Numbered from the stretch's first letter, positions 8,479-17,743 are shown. The stretch is DNA of 38,641 bases from Polyangium jinanense (GCF_028435365.1 NZ_JAGTJJ010000085.1:1-38641); one strand, 5' to 3'. Notes: generated from the letters alone by a model not told the origin. Made by a program: numbers and translations.

Positions 8479-9546
8479 TCAGCGCCGCTCGGGCAAGACG
8501 ATCACGGTCCCCTCGGACGAAAGCTCGAGCCTTCGCCGTGTGGATCCCTCCGTCATTTCGATTTCCATCTTGCCGGTCGTGATCACGCGCGCCGTGGGGC
8601 GCTTCGGCGCCTTTCCGGAGGGCCGCCCCACCGCGATGGGCGCGGGCCAGAGCTCTTTGCCGCGCTCGTCGTACCGCATGGCGAACACGGCCTCCTCCCG
8701 CCGCGTCGTGGGCCTTTCCGCCGAGCCCGCGCCGACGAGGACAAACGTATCCTCCGTATCGACCAGGATCACGACCGCCGCGCCCGGATCCGGCTTCCAC
8801 GGCAGGGTGAGCCCCGAGCGGCCCCACGCGCGCATGCCACGCTCGTCGATCCGCGCGGCGCGTGCCTCCCCCTCACCCGCGGCCACGATGACGTGCCCGT
8901 GCCCTGGCCAGTACAGCGCGGAGAGGGCCTCGCAATGGGGGATCTCGAGGGCCTCGTAATCGGCGAAGATCCCGCCCTCCGAGGTCCACGCGCGGAGCGC
9001 CGCGAGCTCACCCTCCGCATCACAAAAGGCCACGCCGACCGACGAATCCGGGCCGCGCACCACGGTCACTTCCCGCACGCCCGGCACGATCCCCGCGAGC
9101 GGCATTTCCTTGGCCCACGCCCGCGTGCCGTCCGCGGCGACGACCAGCACGAGAGGTTTGTCGGGCTGCGACGAATCCTCGATCAGGAGCGCTCGCCGAT
9201 CGCCCGGGAGCGTCTCGACCTGCAAGGAGAGCGGGAGCCCCACGTTCGCCCCGAAATGCGAGAGGACGGCGTCACGATGGTGGGAGAGATGCGGGTCGTC
9301 CTCGAGCCGTTTGACCAAAAAACGCCGGGGTTCGGTCGCCGGCAACGAGCGATCGGAGGGCACGTCGGGTGCGACCGCGAGGTCGGGCGGCGGAGGCGCG
9401 GGGATGGCGGCCGTGGACGTGGTTTCCGGCGGAGAGGCGTCGGTTCCCGCGTCGGCCGGCGCGGCGCTCTCGTCGCGGCGGCATGCGGTGAAAAACACGA
9501 GCGCGGCGGCGGCGAGGAGCGTACCTGACGAACGCCTTCGATGCAT
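8479..9546 (-). CDS. Putative lipoprotein, beta-propeller-like
   Basis: 355 aa. The N terminus MHRRRSSGTLLAAAALVFFTAC is a lipoprotein signal with an atypical lipobox (FTAC, Cys22), followed by a Pro/Ala/Thr-rich linker of about 40 residues. The rest has repeating short beta stretches ending in Trp/Gly turns (ALRAWTSEGG, RGMRAWGRSG, RGKELWPAP), like PQQ- or WD-type propeller blades, though no family is certain. Predicted to be anchored in a membrane facing the periplasm or surface. It lies 31 bp after the minus-strand lipoprotein gene at 9578-10201, which suggests one operon. No catalytic motif is seen, so no function is assigned. Confidence 0.75.
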   Translation of the reverse strand: MHRRRSSGTLLAAAALVFFTACRRDESAAPADAGTDASPPETTSTAAIPAPPPPDLAVAPDVPSDRSLPATEPRRFLVKRLEDDPHLSHHRDAVLSHFGANVGLPLSLQVETLPGDRRALLIEDSSQPDKPLVLVVAADGTRAWAKEMPLAGIVPGVREVTVVRGPDSSVGVAFCDAEGELAALRAWTSEGGIFADYEALEIPHCEALSALYWPGHGHVIVAAGEGEARAARIDERGMRAWGRSGLTLPWKPDPGAAVVILVDTEDTFVLVGAGSAERPTTRREEAVFAMRYDERGKELWPAPIAVGRPSGKAPKRPTARVITTGKMEIEMTEGSTRRRLELSSEGTVIVLPERR

Positions 9547-9577
9547 CGCGCGGAGTGTACCGCTCGGACGAGCCGTC

Positions 9578-10201
9578 TCAAGGGCCGTCGAAGGTCGCGA
9601 CCTCCGAGACGTAGGCCTCGTCGCCGCATGTACTCACGACGACGAGCGAACGTGAGCGTTGCCGCGGCAGCGGGAAAAACGCGAGGAGGCGCGTGCCGCC
9701 GTCCTCCCGGCGCTGGGTGCCGGGCGTGACGAGCGTGGTCTTCGTGCCGTCGAGCACGACGACCGTGGAGACGCAGGCCTTCGCCTCCACAGGCAAATCC
9801 GCGGTGCAGGACTCGGTCGTGCACGCGAGCGCGAGGGGACGCGGCAAACGCGCGCGGGCCGGATCGAGATCGATCGCGGCGTGGAACGAGCCGTCCTGCT
9901 CCTCGATCCGAAAATCACGGCCGGGCACGAGCACGACCGGGCGATGGCTGGGGACGTGGACGAGCAGCGGAATGTGGTCCGGATGGACATGGAGCGCGCC
10001 GTACGTCCCGACGAACCGTCCCGACGTGTCCACGGAGAATGCGCCTTTCGCGCCTTCGAGCGGGACCACGAGCGCGGCGTCGGTGTGCGCGGGGAGCTGG
10101 ATTCGCCCCTCGACGTGGACGCGGGAGGTGCGGTCGCATCCCGCGAGCACGAGCGCTCCCAGCCCGAGCGCGGCCATGGATCGAACGAGGCGACGCCCCA
10201 T
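9578..10201 (-). CDS. Putative lipoprotein of unknown function
   Basis: 207 aa from the ATG at 10201, which places a canonical lipobox LVLAGC (Cys22) after a short basic n-region (MGRRLVR). Upstream in-frame sequence lacks a signal peptide and overlaps the comM promoter region. The mature part is mostly beta-rich (VHVEGRIQLP, GAFSVDTSGRFVGTY, HIPLLVHVPSHRPVVLVPG) and holds Cys residues in ALACTTESCTADL and VEAKACV that could pair. It resembles carboxypeptidase-regulatory-like folds but I cannot confirm that. First gene of a probable two-lipoprotein operon, divergent from comM across 144 bp. Confidence 0.75.
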   Translation of the reverse strand: MGRRLVRSMAALGLGALVLAGCDRTSRVHVEGRIQLPAHTDAALVVPLEGAKGAFSVDTSGRFVGTYGALHVHPDHIPLLVHVPSHRPVVLVPGRDFRIEEQDGSFHAAIDLDPARARLPRPLALACTTESCTADLPVEAKACVSTVVVLDGTKTTLVTPGTQRREDGGTRLLAFFPLPRQRSRSLVVVSTCGDEAYVSEVATFDGP

Positions 10202-10345
10202 CGGCGACGACCCTACCACGCGCGCCGCGAAGGAGGGACCCCCGGCGGCCGCCAGGCGGAAATCCGCGCCGCCACCCCCCGCCGCCCAAAAACCCAGGTT
10301 TTCCGCATTTCTCGGCCCGGCACGGCGCTCGCAAAAAGGGCGTGC

Positions 10346-11917
10346 ATGCAGGCGACGGCCCTGACCTTCATTCTCGTGGGCCTCGACGCGTCTCCCGTGC
10401 GCGTCGAGGTGGACTCCGGCCGCGGTCCGGCGTCGTTCCAGCTCGTCGGGCTCGCTGAGGCGAGCGTACGCGAGAGCCGCGTGCGCGTGCGGTCGGCGCT
10501 CTCGCAGATCGGCGTGGCCCTCGACGAGCACGTGATCACGGTGAACCTCGCGCCGGCCGATCTACGCAAGAGCGGCGGCGCCTTTGATCTGGCGATCGCG
10601 ATGGCGGTGCTCGGCGCGCTCGGCAAGGTGCCAGGCGAGGCGCTGCGCGGGCTCGCGTTCCTCGGCGAGCTGTCGCTGACGGGCGCGATCCGGCCCGTGC
10701 GTGGGGTGTTGCCAGCGCTGCGCGGCGCGGCGGCGCGGGGGCTCGGGCGCGCTGTGGTTCCGCGGCACAACGGGGCCGAGGCGGCGAGCGTGCCGGGGCT
10801 CGAGGTCCTCGTGGCCGAGCACCTCGGCGACGTGGTGTCGGCGCTCGCGGGGGAAGGGGATCTCCCGTCGGCCGGGCCGCGTCCGTCGCTCGCGCCAAAC
10901 CTCGCGGAGGCGGCCGTGGATCTCGCGGAGGTGCGAGGCCAGCACGTGGCGCGGCGTGCCCTCGAGATCGCGGCGGCGGGTGGGCACAACCTCCTGATGA
11001 TGGGCCCGCCGGGCGCGGGGAAAACCATGCTGGCGCGGCGGCTTCCGACGATCTTGCCGCCGCTCTCGTACGACGAGGCCCTCGAAGTGACAGCGATCCA
11101 CTCGGTCGCGGGGCTCTTGCCCTCGGATCGAGGCCTCGCGCAGGCGAGGCCGTTTCGCGCGCCACACCACACCGTGAGCCCCGCGGGTCTCGTGGGCGGG
11201 GGCGATCCGATCCGCCCGGGCGAGGTCTCGCTCGCGCACCACGGCTGCCTTTTTCTCGACGAACTGCTCGAATTCAAGCGGAGCGCGCTCGAGGTGCTGC
11301 GGCAGCCGCTCGAAGACGGCCTCGTCACGATTTGCCGCGCGCAGAGCCGCGTGACGTTCCCGGCGAGGCCGCTCGTGGTCGCCGCGGTGAATCCGTGCCC
11401 GTGTGGTTTGTTCGGGGACGAGAAGCGCCGCTGCGCTTGCACGCCCGAGCGCGTGCGGGGTTATCGAGCGCGTTTGTCCGGGCCGCTTCTCGATCGGCTC
11501 GATTTGCAGGTGCCGCTGCCGCCGGTGGACGTCTCGCACCTCGCGGGCAAGGAGCGCGGGGAGGCGAGCGCCGAGGTGCGGCGGCGCGTGATCGCGGCGC
11601 GGGCGATCCAGACGGCGCGGCGGGAGGCGGGCGAGGCGAGCGCCCCGACGAACGCGGAGCTCGGCCCGCGCGACGTCGAGCGGGTGGCGGCGCCGGACGC
11701 GGCGGGCCGGGCGATCCTCGGGCAAGCGGTGGAGCGGCTCGGCCTCTCGGCGCGGGCGTACGGCAAGGTGCTGCGCGTGGCGCGGACGATCGCGGATCTC
11801 GACGGCGGCGGCGCCGTGCGGGCGAACCACGTGGCCGAGGCGATCCAGGCGCGGCTGCTCGATCGCGACGGCGCGGCGGCTCGGCGCTCGCCGACCCGGA
11901 AAAACGATTTTTCTTAG
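10346..11917 (+). CDS. comM: ComM/YifB-family Mg-chelatase-like AAA+ ATPase
   Basis: 523 aa, the usual size. The ATG at 10346 gives the family N terminus (MQATALTFILVGLDASPVRVEV) and the ChlI/Lon-like domain with LVGLAEASVRESRVRVRSAL and NLAPADLRKSGGAFDLAIA. Then comes the AAA+ core: Walker A GPPGAGKT (near residues 219-226), FRAPHHTVSPAGLVGGG, Walker B-like CLFLDELLEF, and a Cys-rich NPCPCGLFGDEKRRCAC motif diagnostic of the family. The C-terminal helical domain contains LSARAYGKVLRVARTIADL. Known homologues (ComM of Haemophilus and Vibrio) are hexameric branch-migration helicases that extend RecA D-loops in natural transformation. Here it stands 52 bp upstream of recA on the same strand, which fits that role. 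Function in this organism is inferred. Confidence 0.95.
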   Translation: MQATALTFILVGLDASPVRVEVDSGRGPASFQLVGLAEASVRESRVRVRSALSQIGVALDEHVITVNLAPADLRKSGGAFDLAIAMAVLGALGKVPGEALRGLAFLGELSLTGAIRPVRGVLPALRGAAARGLGRAVVPRHNGAEAASVPGLEVLVAEHLGDVVSALAGEGDLPSAGPRPSLAPNLAEAAVDLAEVRGQHVARRALEIAAAGGHNLLMMGPPGAGKTMLARRLPTILPPLSYDEALEVTAIHSVAGLLPSDRGLAQARPFRAPHHTVSPAGLVGGGDPIRPGEVSLAHHGCLFLDELLEFKRSALEVLRQPLEDGLVTICRAQSRVTFPARPLVVAAVNPCPCGLFGDEKRRCACTPERVRGYRARLSGPLLDRLDLQVPLPPVDVSHLAGKERGEASAEVRRRVIAARAIQTARREAGEASAPTNAELGPRDVERVAAPDAAGRAILGQAVERLGLSARAYGKVLRVARTIADLDGGGAVRANHVAEAIQARLLDRDGAAARRSPTRKNDFS

Positions 11918-11969
11918 CAACTGGTTTCTACGGCGGTCGAAGTAACGGGCAAGAAAGGCGGTTTTACCG

Positions 11970-12998
11970 ATGATGACGGAGCTCTTGGAGAAGATGCGGA
12001 CGGTGAAGACGGTCGTTGGCTCGATCGAGAAGCAATTCGGCAAAGGGGCGATCATGTCGCTCGGGGACGAGGCGGAGACGGACGTGAGGGTCATCGGCAC
12101 GGGGTCGATGGCCCTCGACGCGGCGCTCGGCATCGGAGGCTACCCGCGCGGCCGGATCGTCGAGATTTACGGCCCGGAGAGCGGCGGCAAGACGACGCTC
12201 ACCCTGCACGCGATGCGCGAGGCGCAGGCCGCGGGCGGCGTCGCGGCCTTCATCGACGCCGAGCACGCGTTCGACGTGAGTTATGCGCGCGCCGTCGGGG
12301 TCGACACGGAGCGGCTGCTCGTCTCGCAGCCGGATTGCGGGGAGCAGGCGCTCGAGATCGCCGAGACGCTCACGCGGAGCGGCGCGGTCGACATCGTGGT
12401 GGTCGACTCCGTCGCGGCGCTCGTGCCCAAGGCGGAGATCGAGGGCGACATGGGCGACGCGCACATGGGGCTGCAGGCGCGGCTCATGAGCCAGGCGCTC
12501 CGCAAGCTCACCGCGATCGCGCACCGCACGGGCACGACGCTCGTGTTCATCAACCAGCTCCGGCAGAAGATCGGGGTCACGTTCGGCAACCCCGAGACCA
12601 CGACGGGCGGCAATGCGCTGAAGTTTTACGCGAGCGTACGGCTCGACGTGCGCCGCATCGGGCCGGTGAAGGTCGGCGACGAGGCGGTGGGCTCGCGGAC
12701 GCGGGTGAAGGTGGTCAAGAACAAGCTCGCGCCGCCTTTTCGCGAGGCCGAGTTCGACATCCGCTGGGGGACGGGTGTCGACGCGGCCTCGGACCTCATC
12801 GATTACGGCTGCCAGATCGGGATCGTCGAGAAGAGCGGGGCGCACCTTTCCTTCAGCGGCGAGCACCTCGGGCAGGGGCGCGAGCGCGCGCGGGAGACGC
12901 TGCTCACGAACGAGCGGCTCTTCTCGACCCTGCGCGCCGCGGTGATCGCGGGCTCGGAGGCGCGCGTGGGCGCGCGGCCGGCGGAGAAGGCGGCCTGA
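11970..12998 (+). CDS. recA: Recombinase RecA
   Basis: 342 aa. RecA core with Walker A GPESGGKT (near residues 68-75), catalytic Glu in [18 protein letters not shown], Walker [16 protein letters not shown]-binding loop 1 ([20 protein letters not shown]), [22 protein letters not shown] (loop 2) and the [18 protein letters not shown] block. Most RecA proteins have GPESSGKT, DAEHALD and QPDTGEQ, so three core positions differ. The C terminus ends [12 protein letters not shown], without the acidic autoregulatory tail of E. coli RecA. Myxobacteria can carry two recA genes; this could be the more divergent copy (inference). An AAAGGCGG ribosome site precedes the ATG; a second ATG follows at once. 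I see no obvious LexA-type box in the 52 bp upstream. ssb follows 55 bp later. Confidence 0.97.
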   Translation: MMTELLEKMRTVKTVVGSIEKQFGKGAIMSLGDEAETDVRVIGTGSMALDAALGIGGYPRGRIVEIYGPESGGKTTLTLHAMREAQAAGGVAAFIDAEHAFDVSYARAVGVDTERLLVSQPDCGEQALEIAETLTRSGAVDIVVVDSVAALVPKAEIEGDMGDAHMGLQARLMSQALRKLTAIAHRTGTTLVFINQLRQKIGVTFGNPETTTGGNALKFYASVRLDVRRIGPVKVGDEAVGSRTRVKVVKNKLAPPFREAEFDIRWGTGVDAASDLIDYGCQIGIVEKSGAHLSFSGEHLGQGRERARETLLTNERLFSTLRAAVIAGSEARVGARPAEKAA

Positions 12999-13053
12999 CA
13001 CCACATTTCAGGAAAAACCATTCGAATCAACAGAGACGAAAGCGGAGGACGAC

Positions 13054-13578
13054 ATGAGCGACGGCATGAACAGGGTGGTACTTCTCGGCAATCTGGGCGC
13101 GGATCCGGAACTCCGGTATGCGGGCAGCGGGACGGCGGTGTTGCAATTCCGCATGGCGACGAACGAATCGTTCCTCGACCGGAACCGCGAGCTCACGGAG
13201 CGGACCGAGTGGCACAGCGTGGTCGTGTTCGGCCCGCGCGCCGAGGGGCTCTCGCGGGTGCTGGCCAAGGGATCGTGCGTGCTCGTGGAGGGGACGCTGC
13301 GCACGTCGAGTTACGAGAAGGACGGGCAGAAGCGGTACAAGACCGAGGTGCACGCGCGCGACATCTGCCTCGCGGGCGGGCCCTCGCCGGCGGCGCACCG
13401 TGAGCATGCGGGGGCGCTGCGGCGCGACGCGGACGACGAAGTGGCGCCGATGGAGATGCCGCTGTCGCAGGAGGAGCCGGAGGCCGTGCCGGAGCCCGCG
13501 GCGCCGGCCCGTCCTCCGCGTAAGCGGAACGGCGCGCCGCCGCGGAAAACGGAGATGCTCGAAGAGATGCCGTTCTGA
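13054..13578 (+). CDS. ssb: Single-stranded DNA-binding protein
   Basis: 174 aa. N-terminal OB fold (residues ~1-108): [51 protein letters not shown]. It is followed by a disordered Pro/Glu/Arg-rich linker and the conserved acidic tip EEMPF, which in SSB recruits RecO, PriA, RecQ and other partners. A strong GGAGG lies 6 nt before the ATG. Placed directly after comM and recA on the same strand, so likely part of one DNA-recombination transcription unit, ended by the hairpin at 13597-13628. Genomes often hold several ssb paralogues; whether this one is the essential replication SSB cannot be told here. Confidence 0.96.
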   Translation: MSDGMNRVVLLGNLGADPELRYAGSGTAVLQFRMATNESFLDRNRELTERTEWHSVVVFGPRAEGLSRVLAKGSCVLVEGTLRTSSYEKDGQKRYKTEVHARDICLAGGPSPAAHREHAGALRRDADDEVAPMEMPLSQEEPEAVPEPAAPARPPRKRNGAPPRKTEMLEEMPF

Positions 13579-13596
13579 GGCAGGATGGGGCGACAC

Positions 13597-13628
13597 GGCC
13601 CGGGACGCGGGAAGACGCGTCCCGGGCC
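13597..13628 (+). terminator. Strong hairpin after ssb, probable terminator
   Basis: A perfect 13-bp GC-rich stem (GGCCCGGGACGCG at 13597-13609 with its complement at 13616-13628) around the loop GGAAGA, 19 nt after the ssb stop. No U-tract follows, as is common in high-GC genomes, so termination efficiency is uncertain. It separates the comM-recA-ssb group from the next lipoprotein gene. Confidence 0.7.
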
Positions 13629-13681
13629 CACGGATCGGCCCTTGTGGCAGCACGGTCCCCGTGGCAAATGTCGGGCATACC

Positions 13682-15232
13682 ATGGCACTGCGACTTACCA
13701 CGACGCCGATCCTTGCCCTCTTCCTCGCCAGTTTTGCGGCTGCCAGCGGTTGCGGCCGATCGGTCCCCGGCACCAGCGACGGCGGTTCGGACGGCGATGG
13801 AGGGTTTGCCGGGAACGGAGGCACGGGGGGCTTCGGCGGCACCGGAGGGATCGGGGGCGTCGGGGGCGTGGGCGGCGTGGGCGGCATCGGCGGCTCCGGC
13901 GGCACCATGGGTTTCTGCGGCGACGGCATCCTCGACGCGGGCGAGCAGTGCGACGACGGCGCGCTGAACAGCGACATCGGCGCGTGCAAGACCAGCTGCG
14001 AGGCGGCGTTCTGCGGCGACGGGTTCGTCTTCGCGGCCGCCGAGGCGTGCGACGACGCCAACGGGGTCGACGGCGACGGCTGCAACCACGACTGCATCCT
14101 CTCGGGCACGGTGCTCTACACGGAAAGCCAGGGCGTCCCGGGGTCGACAGGCGAGGAGTTGACGAGCATCCGGCTGGACAACAAGGGAAACCTCATCGTC
14201 GGCGGGATCGTGGGGGTTGCAGGCAACCCGGGTCACTACGACGGGCTCGTTGCCAAGCTCAATCCGCAGGGCAACCCGATATGGTATCGGCAAATCGACG
14301 GGGCGGCGGGCCTCGACGACGGGATTTACGGCGTCGCGGTCGATCCGGCGGGCAACGTGTACGCCGTCGGGTACGAGACCTTGGCCGACGGGACGACGAA
14401 CCTCATCGCTCGCAAGTACGACACGAGCGGCGAGCAGATGTGGGCGCGGAGCTTCGACGGCGAGGCCCATGGCTACGATTACGGGTGGGGCGTGGCGATG
14501 CCGGGCGGGGGCCACCTCTACGTCGCCGGGGGCATGGCGACGAACGCCGGGGGGAGCGAGTTCACTTTGCTGAAGTTGTCCAGTCAAACCGGCGAGATCG
14601 TGTTGCAGCGGCACACGGACGGGCCAGGCAACGGGACCGACTCGGCGCAGGGAATCGCGATCCACGGCGTTTTCATTTACCTCGCCGGCTACTTCACGAA
14701 CGAGGCAGGCTTCACGGACGTTGTGTTGACCAAGCTGCAGGAGGGCGGAGGCGATCTGACCGAGGTGTGGACACGCACCTACGACGGCGCGCTTCACAAC
14801 GACGATTACGCGCTCTCGGTCGCGGTCGCTCCGGATGGAAACCTCTTCGTCGGCGGCGCCGAGACCACGAACTTCGGCCTCGACGCCTGGCTGCGCAAGT
14901 ACGATCCGAACGGGCAGGAGCTCTGGACCCGGACCCATTCGAGCCAGATCCCCGCGGGCCCGGACCAGATTTACGCTGTGGCCAGCGACCCGAGCGGCAA
15001 CGTGGTCGTGACGGGCTACGAAGTGACCCCCTCGCTCTCGACGGACATCTGGACCCGGAAGTACGATTCCGCCGGCAACGAGCTCTGGACCAACGTGCAC
15101 AATGGCACGGGGGACGGCGCCGATTACGGTGAGGGGATCACCACGAATGACGCCTCCGAGGTGTTCGTCGTGGGCACGGAGCTCACGACGGATCAGGGCT
15201 ACAACGCCTGGATCCGCAAGTTCGCGCCTTGA
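13682..15232 (+). CDS. Lipoprotein with Myxococcus Cys-rich repeats and a beta-propeller
   Basis: 516 aa from the ATG at 13682, which gives a lipoprotein signal (lipobox AASGC, Cys24). Next is a Gly-Gly-x linker ([16 protein letters not shown], residues ~35-75). Two DUF4215/myxo_disulf_rpt units follow ([15 protein letters not shown] and [28 protein letters not shown], residues ~78-140), each with paired Cys. The remaining ~370 residues hold about seven repeats built on [25 protein letters not shown] and [10 protein letters not shown], typical of SBBP/delta-60 beta-propeller blades. Predicted to be anchored and displayed at the cell surface or periplasm. Binding partner unknown. It is convergent with the caspase-like gene, with a shared hairpin terminator between them. 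Confidence 0.85.
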   Translation: MALRLTTTPILALFLASFAAASGCGRSVPGTSDGGSDGDGGFAGNGGTGGFGGTGGIGGVGGVGGVGGIGGSGGTMGFCGDGILDAGEQCDDGALNSDIGACKTSCEAAFCGDGFVFAAAEACDDANGVDGDGCNHDCILSGTVLYTESQGVPGSTGEELTSIRLDNKGNLIVGGIVGVAGNPGHYDGLVAKLNPQGNPIWYRQIDGAAGLDDGIYGVAVDPAGNVYAVGYETLADGTTNLIARKYDTSGEQMWARSFDGEAHGYDYGWGVAMPGGGHLYVAGGMATNAGGSEFTLLKLSSQTGEIVLQRHTDGPGNGTDSAQGIAIHGVFIYLAGYFTNEAGFTDVVLTKLQEGGGDLTEVWTRTYDGALHNDDYALSVAVAPDGNLFVGGAETTNFGLDAWLRKYDPNGQELWTRTHSSQIPAGPDQIYAVASDPSGNVVVTGYEVTPSLSTDIWTRKYDSAGNELWTNVHNGTGDGADYGEGITTNDASEVFVVGTELTTDQGYNAWIRKFAP

Positions 15233-15243
15233 TCGCCCGCCTT

Positions 15244-15266
15244 GAGGGGACGCATCGCGTCCTCTC
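15244..15266. terminator. Hairpin between convergent genes
   Basis: Stem GAGGGGACGC (15244-15253) pairs with GCGTCCTCTC (15257-15266) over the 3-nt loop ATC, with one G-U wobble. It lies 11 nt after the lipoprotein stop and touches the stop of the minus-strand caspase-like gene, so it can serve both strands as a bidirectional terminator. No U-tract is present. Confidence 0.65.
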
Positions 15267-17639
15267 TCACCGAGGTTCGGCGGCGCGCTTGCGCGTATGG
15301 CGCCGACGGGCGCGCGGCGCCTCCTGCCAGACGAGGACGGGCCCAAACCCCCAGAAATGATTCTTGACCTGCGCCAGCAGCGATTTGGCCGGGATGATGG
15401 CCGGGCGCTTCTGGCTTGCCTCGCGGATGGCGAGCCAGCTTTCGAGGAGCATGGGCGGCACCGAGAATCGCGGACGCCCCGTGGCTCCTTCGACGCGCAG
15501 CGCGAGGGCTGTCACGTCGGGGTGCTCGCCGAGCTTTTGGCGCAATCGCCGGAGGACGCGGGCGAGCAGAGTGCGTTCGTCCTCCATCGGCTCTCCGCGG
15601 GAGAGCAAAAGGTGCGCGCCCATGATCTGGAGCATCGGTTCGGCCCTGCTTTGCTTCAGCAAGTCTCGGAGGACCTCAGCGTCGACCTCGGCACCTCGTT
15701 CCCGCAGGGCGACCCGCACGAGCTCGGTTTTGCGCAGGTCCGATCGTTCGGGCTCGAAGCCTGCCTGGCCGAGGAAGATTGCGGCGCCTTGCAGATCCGC
15801 GCGTCGGTTGCCGGGCGCGTCGCCGTAATCCCGGAGGAACAGGAAGATTTGGGTCTGGAGGCCGCGGGTCGCGATCACGGTCTGGCTCAACGTGCCCACC
15901 GGCGTCTCGACGGAGAGGCGGTAGACCCCGGGGTCGAGCTCGACGGTGCACGTCGTCCACGGCGCTTTTTCTTCGGGCCCCCGCTTGGACGCGCGCTCGA
16001 AATCGACGAGCAAACGACCCTCGATATCGTGCAGCTGGAGGCCAGCGGCGGGATGGGGAACGGGCTCGGCCGGGGCGGGCTTGGCCGTGAGGGTATCTCG
16101 CACGCACACGAAGAGCGAGCTCCCGCGCCCGATCTTCACGGTCGGGGTCCGGCTCTCGCGCGCTGCGTGGGTGCGGTACAAAGGGGGAGCGGTGGTCTCC
16201 GCGAGCGGCGCGGGGGAGGGGATGGGGAGCCCCGCGGTGCCGAAGCTGTATCCGAACGCCGGGTCTCGACGCGCCGAGCTCACGCCCGCCACTTCCGACA
16301 CGACGTAGGGTCCCTTCGAGGGCTGCTGCCCGGCACTCCGCCGTTTGGCCCCCTTGGGCCAGACGACGAGGTAACTCTCCCGGATCTGGTTGCCGATAAA
16401 CGCCTGAACCTTGAAGAGCCCCTGCTGGGTCAGGGGTTCGTCGCGCCCCCGGGAAAGGACGGTGTCGAGCCCGTAGGAGGCGTCGATGAGGGAGAGCCTC
16501 GCCGGATCTTTCTGCGAGACCCCGAGGCGGTCCCCGACGCGGACCCCATGGTACGCTCCGTCGAAGGTGACCTTCGCGTCACCCGTCTCGGAAAAACCGG
16601 GCAATTCGAACACCTCCGACCGCGTCGCCTTCCCTTCCCCGATTTCGACCATGTAAAGCCCCGCAGGGAGGCGCTCCTCCACGACCTCGGCCTCGGCGAC
16701 CCGCTTGGAGACGACGTCGAGCGAGCCGCCGAGCACCCGCAGCTTTTTGCCGACGTCTGCCTTGCCCACGTGGATTTCAACCTTGAACTTCGTCTGCGGG
16801 GCGTGCGCAAGTCGGAGTCTCAACGCGGGCTTGGTAGGGAATAGGGTGAACTCGGGGATCTGAGAGATGTCCGGATTGCCGCTCTCGCGCATTTCGGGGG
16901 GGAGTAATTTCCTCATGTTGCTGTGCACGTAGTCGTAGAGCGCGTGGGCGGTGATGACGCCATGTTTGTCACTCGCGCCTCCGCGGAGGCCCGCGAGGAG
17001 CGCGTGCGTGAAGATACCGCGCGTTTTGCCGCCGATTTCGACCTCGCGCGCCTGCCGGCCCGATGGGGCCGCGTGCAGGAAAACGAACGGAGTGCCGGAG
17101 CCGCCGGGCGGCTGCCTGCGTGCGCACGTCGGCAACGCGGCGAAGACCGACGTCAAGGGCGTCGCGCAGCAGTCCATGAAGAGGACGACCTCCGCGAAGA
17201 AGCCAGGATCGACGACACACGCCTGCAGGGTGTTCGGGACACTGACGTGCTTGACATCGTCATTCGTCGCGTCCGCGGTCAAGAGGATCTTCGAATCGCG
17301 GCCGCTGGGCTCCCGTGTCGCACAACCGTGACCGGCCACATAGACATACAGCCGTCCGCCCTTCTTGGCGCGATTTTCTTTCCCGAACTTCTTGCGTAGC
17401 TTGTCGTTGATCTCCTTTTCGACGGTAGCGTGGCTGGGCTGGGCCCCGGCGGATGACATTGGCTTGCGCCGGGCCGGCGAGAGGACCTTCGTGATGTGGC
17501 CCGCGGGGACGTTGCCGCCCCTGGGATCGGTCAGCCAGGCGATGAAATCGTCGACGTCGTTCTTCGGGCCTTCCAGGTTTCCGATATCGGGGTGGTAACG
17601 CCAGATGCCCACCACGATGGCCCAATCATTCTTTGCCAT
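15267..17639 (-). CDS. Caspase-like (peptidase C14/metacaspase) protein with long unknown C terminus
   Basis: 790 aa from the ATG at 17639, chosen because GGAGGAGG lies 5 nt upstream and the protein then opens with the caspase first strand (MAKNDWAIVVGIWRY). The catalytic dyad is visible: His104 in YVYVAGHGC and Cys158 in VVLFMDCCA, with the helix PKNDVDDFIAWL between strands as in orthocaspases. The p10-like part includes RGIFTHALLAGLRG. From ~residue 275 on, beta-rich segments (LRVLGGSLDVVSK, GLYMVEIGEG, GVYRLSVETPVG) suggest several Ig-like modules, then a helical C terminus with a basic tail; I recognise no family there. There is no signal peptide, so it is probably cytoplasmic. Such proteins cleave after Arg/Lys or Asp and can act in cell death or defence, but no partner gene is adjacent here apart from a possible 27-codon ORF upstream. 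Confidence 0.85.
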   Translation of the reverse strand: MAKNDWAIVVGIWRYHPDIGNLEGPKNDVDDFIAWLTDPRGGNVPAGHITKVLSPARRKPMSSAGAQPSHATVEKEINDKLRKKFGKENRAKKGGRLYVYVAGHGCATREPSGRDSKILLTADATNDDVKHVSVPNTLQACVVDPGFFAEVVLFMDCCATPLTSVFAALPTCARRQPPGGSGTPFVFLHAAPSGRQAREVEIGGKTRGIFTHALLAGLRGGASDKHGVITAHALYDYVHSNMRKLLPPEMRESGNPDISQIPEFTLFPTKPALRLRLAHAPQTKFKVEIHVGKADVGKKLRVLGGSLDVVSKRVAEAEVVEERLPAGLYMVEIGEGKATRSEVFELPGFSETGDAKVTFDGAYHGVRVGDRLGVSQKDPARLSLIDASYGLDTVLSRGRDEPLTQQGLFKVQAFIGNQIRESYLVVWPKGAKRRSAGQQPSKGPYVVSEVAGVSSARRDPAFGYSFGTAGLPIPSPAPLAETTAPPLYRTHAARESRTPTVKIGRGSSLFVCVRDTLTAKPAPAEPVPHPAAGLQLHDIEGRLLVDFERASKRGPEEKAPWTTCTVELDPGVYRLSVETPVGTLSQTVIATRGLQTQIFLFLRDYGDAPGNRRADLQGAAIFLGQAGFEPERSDLRKTELVRVALRERGAEVDAEVLRDLLKQSRAEPMLQIMGAHLLLSRGEPMEDERTLLARVLRRLRQKLGEHPDVTALALRVEGATGRPRFSVPPMLLESWLAIREASQKRPAIIPAKSLLAQVKNHFWGFGPVLVWQEAPRARRRHTRKRAAEPR

Positions 17640-17659
17640 GGCAACCTCCTCCCCACGCG

Positions 17660-17743
17660 TCACGGGTACTGCTGCCGGATGAACGCCTTGTCGGTCGCCG
17701 AGAGCATGGCTCCACAAAAATCGCGCTCTGCACCGTTGCTCAT
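17660..17743 (-). CDS. Possible 27-aa small ORF upstream of the caspase-like gene
   Basis: Starts MSNGAERDFCGAML and ends AFIRQQYP. A GGAAGGGG motif lies 5 nt before its ATG, and its stop falls 20 nt before the caspase-like ATG, leaving just room for that gene's Shine-Dalgarno. It could be a leader peptide that couples translation or a short effector-interacting peptide. It has no recognisable family, and the reading frame stays open upstream to an ATG at 17854. May be spurious. Confidence 0.3.
   Translation of the reverse strand: MSNGAERDFCGAMLSATDKAFIRQQYP

Noticed and set aside
13640..13670. Possible sigma-54 promoter (TGGCA...TGGCA) before the lipoprotein gene
   Set aside because: The GG/GC spacing does not fit the -24/-12 rule and no TTGC box follows.
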